Of a stretch of 64,000 nt of DNA, positions 55,192 to 64,000 are shown one piece after another; positions within the stretch are counted from its first letter, which is position 1; the number at the start of each line of letters is the position of its first letter. A model generated the notes under the pieces. That model saw nothing but the letters and a program-made list of their open reading frames with translations, had not been told where the DNA came from and did not search any database. The DNA lies in contig NZ_JAIQXV010000010.1 in the NCBI RefSeq assembly GCF_020166415.1, positions 79,918-143,917 of the forward strand, written 5' to 3'. This DNA is from Deinococcus multiflagellatus. Its GTDB lineage: Bacteria > Deinococcota > Deinococci > Deinococcales > Deinococcaceae. Position numbers and translations under genes: made by a program.

Positions 55192-55863
55192 CTAGGACAT
55201 GCGGCGGGCCACCACGCTGAGGGCGCCCTGCACGCGCTCGCCCACGCGCACCGCAGGCTCATGGTTCGCCGGGAGGTGCAGCAGCGCCACGCCGCCTTCC
55301 TCCAGAAACGCGGCCTTATGTCCGGCGCGCACCTCGTCACCCTCGCGCGTGAACGAGGTGCCGCGCAGCCCCGCGCCCGGCGCCACCAGGGTCAGGGTGA
55401 CTGGGCCCGCCTCTGCGTGCGTGACCGCCACCAGCCGCTCGTTTTCCAGTGGCCCGCGCCGGGTCAGCAGGTCGGCCGGACGGCCACTCAGCAGGCCCAG
55501 CGCCTCGGCGGCACCGATAAGCGGCACGTTGGTGCGTGAGCCGACATGCTGCGCAAACGTGACCCGGCCACTGCAGGGCTGGTACACGTAATGCACGTCC
55601 AGCGGCCCCACGAACACCGCGATGAGCCAGCCGTCACGCGCCTCTGGGGTGCCCAGCAGGCCGGCGGCGTCCACGGGCGGCTCACCCGTAATCTGGCCGC
55701 CCTCCACGCGGCGCACCGCGCAGACCACGCCGTCGGCCGGGCTCAGCACCTCGCCGGGGGCTGTGGGCGGCAGGCGCACTGGATCACGAAAACGGAACAC
55801 GCTGCGGAGGTACCACGCCCCCGCAGCGGCGGCCAGCAGGGGCAGGGCAGAACGCGCGCGCAT
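55192..55863 (-). CDS. Phosphatidylserine decarboxylase-like protein lacking the processing serine
   Basis: 223 residues. Family landmarks: membrane-like N-terminus, [54 protein letters not shown] and [11 protein letters not shown]. In true enzymes the chain is cleaved at a (L/F)GST-type serine near the C-terminus to create the pyruvoyl group. Here that place reads [15 protein letters not shown], with no Ser, so decarboxylase maturation is not expected. TACACT seven bases upstream makes the start leaderless. Confidence 0.75.
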   Translation of the reverse strand: MRARSALPLLAAAAGAWYLRSVFRFRDPVRLPPTAPGEVLSPADGVVCAVRRVEGGQITGEPPVDAAGLLGTPEARDGWLIAVFVGPLDVHYVYQPCSGRVTFAQHVGSRTNVPLIGAAEALGLLSGRPADLLTRRGPLENERLVAVTHAEAGPVTLTLVAPGAGLRGTSFTREGDEVRAGHKAAFLEEGGVALLHLPANHEPAVRVGERVQGALSVVARRMS

Positions 55864-55870
55864 GGCGCTC

Positions 55871-55876
55871 AGTGTA
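55871..55876 (-). promoter_or_regulatory. -10 box TACACT, leaderless start at 55863
   Basis: On the minus strand TACACT, seven bases (GAGCGCC), then ATG 55863. Confidence 0.65.
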
Positions 55877-55900
55877 GCCGGGGCCGTCCCCGGCGCGTGT

Positions 55901-56620
55901 TTATGGAGACTGGAGAATCTGCACGCTCTGCAGCAGGTCCGCCCCGGCCCCGGCAATGGGCCCCGCGTTGTTGTAGGTGCGCGTCAGCCGGTCGAGCACG
56001 TCCTGCCCCGACAGTACGCGCCCAAACACCGTGTAGCCGCCACTCAGGAAGTCGGCGGGGGCCACCGTGATGAAAAACTGGCTGCCCTGCGAATTCAGGC
56101 TCTGGGCGCGCGCCATGCCCAGCACCCCGGCGCGGTCAAAACGCAGGCCGTTGTTGACCTCCGCCGCGAACTGGTAGCCGGGCCCGCCGGTGCCCCACTG
56201 CGCCTTCTTGCCCTCATCGGCGCTGAGGGGATCACCGCCCTGGGCCATGAAGCCGTCTATGACGCGGTGAAAGCGGGTGCCGTCGTAAAAGCGGTTCAGG
56301 GCCAGGAACACGAAGTTGTTCACCGCCACAGGCGACGCTTTGGGCAGCAACTCCACCGTCACGTCGCCCCGGCTGGTTTTCAGAATGGCGCGGTACTGCT
56401 TCGCCGGGTCAATCACCTGCGTGGGCGGCGCGCTGAAGGTGCGCACCGGCGTGGCCGACAGGGACGACACCACCGTGAAGCTCTGCACTGGGGCCGGGGC
56501 CGGCGTGGGCGCCGTGCCCACCGGGGCCGGCCTGACCTGCTGCGACTGGGTGGTGGCCGGCGCACAAGCCGCCAGCAGTCCACTGAGGGCCAGGGTGAGG
56601 GACAAGGCAGAAGGACGCAT
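55901..56620 (-). CDS. Cyclophilin-type peptidyl-prolyl isomerase lipoprotein
   Basis: 239 residues. Signal sequence MRPSALSLTLALSGLLAACA with lipobox LAAC. Pro/Ala-rich linker to about residue 75, then a cyclophilin domain: AVNNFVFLALNRFYDGTRFH, RVIDGFMAQGGDP, and GSQFFITVAP. It likely assists folding at the outer face of the membrane. AACACT six bases before the ATG marks the start; the upstream open frame is only the repeat. Confidence 0.9.
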   Translation of the reverse strand: MRPSALSLTLALSGLLAACAPATTQSQQVRPAPVGTAPTPAPAPVQSFTVVSSLSATPVRTFSAPPTQVIDPAKQYRAILKTSRGDVTVELLPKASPVAVNNFVFLALNRFYDGTRFHRVIDGFMAQGGDPLSADEGKKAQWGTGGPGYQFAAEVNNGLRFDRAGVLGMARAQSLNSQGSQFFITVAPADFLSGGYTVFGRVLSGQDVLDRLTRTYNNAGPIAGAGADLLQSVQILQSP

Positions 56621-56626
56621 GGGCCC

Positions 56627-56632
56627 AGTGTT
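56627..56632 (-). promoter_or_regulatory. -10 box AACACT, near-leaderless start at 56620
   Basis: On the minus strand AACACT, six bases (GGGCCC), then ATG 56620. Confidence 0.4.
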
Positions 56633-56670
56633 CCACGGGGAAGATGAGAGCGGGGAGAGGAGGGTGTAGG

Positions 56671-57114
56671 GAGTGGGGGGTGGTGAGTGGGAAAAGATTG
56701 GGGGGCAGGGGGCGGGGTGCGGGATGCGGGAAGAGAAGGGTGTGGGGCGTGGGTTGTGGGGTGTGGGAACAGATGGGGGTGGGCGGGTGTGATGGTCTGG
56801 ACGCCCTCTCACCCCCAGCCCCTCTCTGCGGCGCAGCTCTGCGAGTCCCACGAGGGGAGAGGGGAGCAGAGCCCTTCAATCTGTTCAAAAGTAGAACCTT
56901 CTGGGCCGCACCAAGGCGGCCTGCCCTCCTACCGCCCGGGTCCAGACGAAGCCGTCGTGCGCGTAGCGCGCGGGCGTCCGACGATGGGCGGAGGCGGACC
57001 ACAGCGTACGACGCGGGGCGAAGGCAAGCCGCCGCACACCGTCAGTCAACGTTTGCCGAGCGCAGCGACTGCTCCCCCTGCCCCTCTGGGGTAGGGGGCT
57101 GGGGGGTGGGGCAA
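56671..57114 (+). repeat. Long intergenic repeat, left copy
   Basis: About 440 bases that reappear as reverse complement at 59021-59464 with roughly nine in ten bases the same by eye. Parts in order: GTGGG-word array; CCCACGAGGGGAGAGGGG stem; conserved core TTCAATCTGTTCAAAAGTAG then AACCTTCTGGGCCGCACCAAG; a GC-rich palindromic section with CGTCGTGCGCG and CGTACGACG; GTCAGTCAACGTTTGCC; and a terminal CCCCTCTGGGG/GGGGGCTGGGG section. No plausible gene; frames across it are open but unlike real proteins. Confidence 0.85.
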
Positions 57115-57198
57115 ATATGAGCAATGAGCCACCCCGGGCTGCCGCCCCACAGCAGGCCACAGGGAAGCGGCAAACCCAGCCCACCTCCGCCCACCCCC

Positions 57199-57669
<471 letters not shown>

Positions 57670-57837
57670 GATAAGGCGTAGTGTGCCATAGCGGCGCAAC
57701 CCTGTTGCGGACATAGGGGGTTTTCTGGCCGGTGCTGGCAATCGCGCGCAGGGCTTTCCCTGTTAATCTTGCGTTGAAGTTCAGCCATATTCAGTGCCGG
57801 CGGGCCCAGGTCCGCGCGGGCCAAGCGAGGTTAGGTC

Positions 57838-58944
<1,107 letters not shown>

Positions 58945-58962
58945 TTGGAAGGCGTTGGGCGT

Positions 58963-58997
58963 TCCCCGCTGGCTGGGCTGGTGGGGGCGCTTTTTTG
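58963..58997 (+). terminator. Intrinsic terminator after ald
   Basis: A GCGTTCCCCGC/GTGGGGGCGC stem with one internal mismatch region, followed by TTTTTTGTTG. Confidence 0.65.
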
Positions 58998-59020
58998 TTG
59001 ATGCTGTGGATGTTGCCCCT

Positions 59021-59464
59021 TGCCCCACCCCCCCAGCCCCCCATCCCCAGAGGGGACGGGGGGAGCGGCGCTGCGCTGGCAAACGTTGACTGACGGTTCG
59101 GGGTGGCTCGGCTTCGCCCCGCGTCGTACGCCGTGGTCCGCCTCCGCCCATCGTCGTACGCCCGCGCGCTTCGCGCACGACGGCTTCGTCTGGACCTGGG
59201 CGGGAGAGGGGCAAAGGGTCTTGGTGCGGCCCAGAAGGTTCTACTTTTGAACAGATTGAAGGGCTTTGCTCCCCTCTCCCCTCGTGGGAGAGGGCCTTGC
59301 GCAGCAAGGGGTGAGGGGGCGTCCAGACCACCCCACCCGCCCACCGCCCACCCCCATCTGTTCCCACCCCCCACAACCCACGCCCCACACCCTTCTCTTC
59401 CCGCATCCCGCACCCCGCCCCCTGCCCCCCAATCTTTTCCCACTTCCCACTCACCACCCCCCAC
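59021..59464 (-). repeat. Long intergenic repeat, right copy (inverted)
   Basis: Reverse complement of 56671-57114, with the same ordered parts. Core section CTTGGTGCGGCCCAGAAGGTT then CTACTTTTGAACAGATTGAA at 59220-59259 is identical to the left copy. Small differences include two inserted words in the GTGGG section. The ABC exporter -10 box lies about 40 bases beyond its outer end. Confidence 0.85.
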
Positions 59465-59501
59465 ATCCCCACAAAGTCACCCGTCCCTCCCCCTCCGGGC
59501 G

Positions 59502-59507
59502 TACCCT
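59502..59507 (+). promoter_or_regulatory. -10 box TACCCT, near-leaderless start at 59514
   Basis: TACCCT, six bases (GCACCT), then ATG 59514. Confidence 0.55.
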
Positions 59508-59513
59508 GCACCT

Positions 59514-61355
<1,842 letters not shown>

Positions 61356-61368
61356 GGGCGAATTGGGA

Positions 61369-61403
61369 AAGGGGGGAGAGGGCGGTGCAGCTCTCTCCCC
61401 CTT
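61369..61403 (+). terminator. Stem-loop after the ABC exporter
   Basis: AAGGGGGGAGAG (61369-61380) and CTCTCTCCCCCTT (61391-61403) form a stem of about eleven bases around GGCGGTGCAG; the arm itself ends in CTT rather than a T-run. Confidence 0.6.
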
Positions 61404-61433
61404 CTGGTGGAGGGCAGCCGAAGCCTGGGCCGG

Positions 61434-61439
61434 TACGCT
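61434..61439 (+). promoter_or_regulatory. -10 box TACGCT, near-leaderless start at 61445
   Basis: TACGCT, five bases (GGGGC), then ATG 61445. Confidence 0.5.
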
Positions 61440-61444
61440 GGGGC

Positions 61445-61936
61445 ATGGTGGTTGCCTTGCCCGCTGCGCCGGTGCACCTGACCCAGCTGAACGTGCCGTT
61501 TCCCGGTGGGACGGTGGTGACGGTGCGCGCCTCGCCGAACACGGACTACTACGCCTGGGAGCATAAACAGACGCTGTATGCCCCAGGCCGCAGGGCAGCG
61601 GCTGTGCTGTTCTGCTGGGAATCCCTGCGCTTCACCGGCTGCGAGGTGATGCTCGCGCGGCCTGGGCAGCTCACGCGCGCCCTGCCAGACAGCAACGTGT
61701 GCACCCTGCTGTGGACCCCGGATGGGCGTTTTCTGCTGGGCGGCGGTTTTAATACGCTGCGGCTGTGGAATCCCTCAGGCGGCATGCGGACGGCTGTTCT
61801 CACACCAGGGAGCCGGCACAACGAGCCGCCCCTGGCGCTGTCGTTGAAGGCGGGCGTGTTGTGCGTTCAGTCGTCCCGCATCGCCGCGCGCTATACCCTG
61901 CCGGCCCTGCAGCGGCTTCCTGGTGCCTGCCCCTAA
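61445..61936 (+). CDS. Small protein with WD40-like blade, unknown
   Basis: 163 residues. The segment CTLLWTPDGRFLLGGGFNTL followed by RLWNPSGG near residue 86-113 resembles one WD40/beta-propeller blade, but there is no complete propeller at this length. Cysteines at CWESLRFTGC may pair. No signal peptide. Function unknown. Confidence 0.65.
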   Translation: MVVALPAAPVHLTQLNVPFPGGTVVTVRASPNTDYYAWEHKQTLYAPGRRAAAVLFCWESLRFTGCEVMLARPGQLTRALPDSNVCTLLWTPDGRFLLGGGFNTLRLWNPSGGMRTAVLTPGSRHNEPPLALSLKAGVLCVQSSRIAARYTLPALQRLPGACP

Positions 61937-61980
61937 GCCCTGATCTCGGCAGGTGACTCCATCCTCACCCGGGCACGCGG

Positions 61981-61986
61981 CACAAT
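61981..61986 (+). promoter_or_regulatory. -10 box CACAAT, leaderless start at 61994
   Basis: CACAAT, seven bases (GCGCGCT), then ATG 61994; the in-frame ATG at 61985 overlaps the box and is unlikely. Confidence 0.5.
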
Positions 61987-61993
61987 GCGCGCT

Positions 61994-62887
61994 ATGGAAC
62001 AACGGGCGTTTGGCGACACGGGCCTGAAAGTCAGCGTGCTGGGCCTGGGCGCGGGGCAGGTGGGAGCAGAGCACCTCAGCGAGGACGAAGCGGGCACGCT
62101 GCTCAACCGCGCCGTGGACCGGGGCATCACCCTGATTGACACGGCGCGCGGCTACGGGCTCAGCGAGGAGCGCATTGGCCGCCACCTCGCCTCCCGCCGC
62201 CACGACTTCATCCTCAGCACCAAGGGCGGCTACGGGGCCGAGGGCGCCGAGGACTGGACCCCGCAGGCCATTCGCCTGGGGATCGAGCAGGCCCTGACCC
62301 GGCTGCGCAGCGACTGGATTGATATTTTTCACCTGCATTCCTGCCCCGCCGATGTGCTGCGCCACGAGGATCTGCTGCAGGCGCTGGACGATGCGCGCTC
62401 GGCGGGCCTGATTCGCGTGGTGGCCTACAGCGGCGAGAACGAGGCGCTGGCTGGGGCCATCAGCTCCGGGCGCTTTGACAGCGTGGAAACCAGCGTGAAC
62501 CTGGCCGACCAGTTCAGCCGCCGCCAGCTGCTGCCCGCCGCCACCGAGCGCGGCCTGGGCGTGATCGCCAAGCGGCCCATTGCCAACGCGGCGTGGCGCT
62601 TCACCGCGCGCCCAGTGGGCGACTACGCCGAAACGTACTGGGAACGGCTGCAGGTGCTGAACCTGAACGCGGTCCGCGAAGCCACCGGGCTGGACTGGGA
62701 CGCCTTTGCGCTGCGCTTCGCGGCGTATTCGCCGGGGGTCCATAGCGCCATCGTGGGCACGGCGAACATCGAAAACCTGGAGCGGAACGTGCGCCTGGTC
62801 GAAGAAGGTCCGCTGCCCCTGGACGCCCTGACGCATATTGAGGCCGCCTGGACCGAACACGGCCTGGAATGGGGCGGAGAAGTCTAG
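61994..62887 (+). CDS. Aldo/keto reductase
   Basis: 297 residues with the AKR barrel: LKVSVLGLGAGQVGAEHL near residue 10, catalytic D and Y in LIDTARGYGLSEERIGRHL near 42-60, K in FILSTKGGYG near 67-76 and H in DIFHLHSC near 104-111. NADPH-dependent reduction of a carbonyl compound is expected. Substrate unknown. Start set by the -10 box. Confidence 0.9.
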   Translation: MEQRAFGDTGLKVSVLGLGAGQVGAEHLSEDEAGTLLNRAVDRGITLIDTARGYGLSEERIGRHLASRRHDFILSTKGGYGAEGAEDWTPQAIRLGIEQALTRLRSDWIDIFHLHSCPADVLRHEDLLQALDDARSAGLIRVVAYSGENEALAGAISSGRFDSVETSVNLADQFSRRQLLPAATERGLGVIAKRPIANAAWRFTARPVGDYAETYWERLQVLNLNAVREATGLDWDAFALRFAAYSPGVHSAIVGTANIENLERNVRLVEEGPLPLDALTHIEAAWTEHGLEWGGEV

Positions 62888-62922
62888 GCGCAAGTGCGGC
62901 GGCGCGGCGGGCGGCCGGCTGT

Positions 62923-62928
62923 TAGGCT
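62923..62928 (+). promoter_or_regulatory. -10 box TAGGCT, leaderless start at 62936
   Basis: TAGGCT, seven bases (GGGCGTC), then ATG 62936. Confidence 0.65.
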
Positions 62929-62935
62929 GGGCGTC

Positions 62936-63469
62936 ATGTTGCGTTCTGTTCTTGTGGCTGCCCTCCTCCTTCTGCCCTCCGCTGCCCTGGCGGGCGGCGC
63001 GCAAAATGCCCAGCCCCGCACCGTGGCGCCCTTCGGCGCCCCCCGCGTGCTGGCGGCCAACTCGCCGGTCAAACCCGGGCAGACCTGGATTCTCAGTGGC
63101 ACCACGGCCAGCGGCCAGAAGGTCAGCCGCCAGATCGTGCTGAGCAAGAAGGCCCCCACCTGGGACGACGGCTGGGACTTTGACGGCGACGTGGGCCCCT
63201 TTTCCTACAACCCCGAGGACGGCACCATCTTCGCCGGTGACGTGATGACCGGCATGATGAATGACGGCGACATGCTGGCCTGCTTTGGCTTTCTGAAGGG
63301 CATGGTGGGTGGCGGCGCCCTGCTGGCCGGCTCGCTGGACGAGATCAGCGCCGAGCTGGAAAAACTGGATGAAGACCTGCCCGATCCCAAAAGCGCCGAG
63401 GAAGCCGTGGCGATCATGCGCGGCGCTGGCGTGAAAGTGGGCACCTGCACCCTGACACTGAAGAAGTAA
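62936..63469 (+). CDS. Exported protein, unknown
   Basis: 177 residues. Signal peptide MLRSVLVAALLLLPSAALAG. The mature protein has PGQTWILSGTTASGQKVSRQ, an acidic DDGWDFDGDVGPFSYNPEDG stretch that could bind calcium, and two cysteines (MLACFGF, GTCTLTLKK). No family recognised. The next gene starts 14 bases after its stop. Confidence 0.7.
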   Translation: MLRSVLVAALLLLPSAALAGGAQNAQPRTVAPFGAPRVLAANSPVKPGQTWILSGTTASGQKVSRQIVLSKKAPTWDDGWDFDGDVGPFSYNPEDGTIFAGDVMTGMMNDGDMLACFGFLKGMVGGGALLAGSLDEISAELEKLDEDLPDPKSAEEAVAIMRGAGVKVGTCTLTLKK

Positions 63470-63483
63470 GAGCCTGCGCCCCG

Positions 63484-64000
63484 GTGACAGCGCTGCTCAT
63501 CTGGGATTTTGACGGCACGCTGGCGCATCGGCCCGGCCTCTGGAGCGGCGCGCTGTTGGACGTCCTGAATGCACAGCAGCCTGGACATGGCATAACACGC
63601 GAAATGCTGCGGCCAGGGCTGGCACAGGGCTTTCGCTGGCATCGCCCGGACATGGAGCATCGTCGCCATCGCGCTGCGCAGGACTGGTGGGCTGAGCTGA
63701 ATCCTGTGTTTGTTGAGGCCTACGTTCGGGCTGGCCTGAGCAGGGCGGATGCAGCAGCGCTTGCGCCATGTGTGCGCGCCGCTTACCTCACGCCAAGCGC
63801 GTGGCAGTTGTACCCCGAAACACAGGCGGTCTTGCCCCTGCTGCAGGAGAGGGGCTGGCACCATGTTGTGCTCAGCAACCATGTTCCAGAACTGGGCAAG
63901 TTGCTGGACATCCTGGGTCTAACCCCACTGCTGGACGCTGTGTACACCTCGGCCGTGCTGGGGTGGGAGAAACCTCACCCCAGGGCATTCCAGGCCGTTC
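63484..64000 (+). CDS. HAD-superfamily hydrolase, 3' end outside window
   Basis: Frame open from GTG 63484 to the window end (172 codons). HAD motif I LLIWDFDGTLAH is at residues 4-15, motif II HHVVLSNHVPELGK near 124-137 and the motif III Lys in VLGWEKPHPRAF near 158-169; motif IV lies beyond the edge. A helical cap sits between motifs I and II. Phosphatase activity is likely, substrate unknown. Confidence 0.8.
   Translation, partial: MTALLIWDFDGTLAHRPGLWSGALLDVLNAQQPGHGITREMLRPGLAQGFRWHRPDMEHRRHRAAQDWWAELNPVFVEAYVRAGLSRADAAALAPCVRAAYLTPSAWQLYPETQAVLPLLQERGWHHVVLSNHVPELGKLLDILGLTPLLDAVYTSAVLGWEKPHPRAFQAV

Noticed and set aside
59103..59513. N-terminal extension of the ABC exporter through the repeat
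   Set aside because: The extra residues are the translated intergenic repeat, also open in other frames and in the inverted copy; a -10 box just before ATG 59514 marks the real start.

Overview
The window is about 64 kb of very GC-rich bacterial chromosome. It has short spacers, many overlapping genes and no tRNA, rRNA, CRISPR array, prophage or intact insertion sequence that I could find. The overall picture points to Deinococcus or a close relative: a pyrR-led pyr operon with a leader-peptide attenuator of the Thermus type, an HRDC-domain protein, DinB-family proteins, and above all many genes whose start codon lies 5-7 nt after a TANNNT box with no Shine-Dalgarno. The last arrangement is the leaderless-mRNA pattern documented in Deinococcus deserti. 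The genus call is an inference from gene content, not from a marker gene.

Layout. 0-8 kb: truncated TPR-like gene, ABC exporter pair, beta-propeller lipoprotein, CoxG-like protein, a metallophosphoesterase/DUF3006 pair and a Tat-exported metallophosphoesterase. 8-15 kb: gltB-gltD (glutamate synthase), preceded by a 394-bp segment bounded by perfect 17-bp inverted repeats. 15-19.4 kb: FMN riboswitch and the complete riboflavin operon ribD-ribE-ribBA-ribH. 19.7-29.7 kb: radical-SAM DUF512 protein, mscL, two DinB-family genes, a VWA protein, an M15-type peptidase, secreted proteins, and a fusion of a degenerate PLP-type domain with an HRDC domain. 29.9-33.3 kb: cobalamin riboswitch with terminator, then btuF-btuC-btuD and a thioredoxin-like ferredoxin. 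33.3-35.6 kb: a two-gene cassette of visibly lower GC (DUF5995-like protein plus membrane-anchored partner). 35.6-48.4 kb: plsC-like acyltransferase, xseB, flavin reductase, DUF4403, YjbQ, purA, folE, a GGDEF-GAF-GAF-HD-GYP protein, an M20 amidohydrolase and a DAO-type oxidoreductase. 48.5-53.5 kb: pyr operon, read on the minus strand: promoter, PyrR-binding loop, leader peptide with attenuator, pyrR, pyrB, two related exported proteins, metallophosphoesterase, pyrC. 53.5-64 kb: hsp20, a phosphatidylserine-decarboxylase-like protein lacking the processing serine, a cyclophilin lipoprotein, lrp/ald flanked by two inverted ~440-bp repeats, an ABC exporter, an aldo/keto reductase, a secreted protein and a truncated HAD hydrolase.

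The most unusual signals are non-coding. At least ten spacers hold arrays of degenerate 7-8-nt words (GGTTGAT, GGTCGAG, GGTCTAA, GTGGGAA) with matching complementary arms that form long perfect stems; four of them run into the 3' end of a neighbouring gene and give it a new C-terminal tail. Two copies of a larger repeat lie in opposite orientation around lrp-ald. Three RNA control regions (FMN, cobalamin, PyrR) can be read directly. Start positions were chosen from Shine-Dalgarno sequences or leaderless -10 boxes and often differ from the longest open frame.
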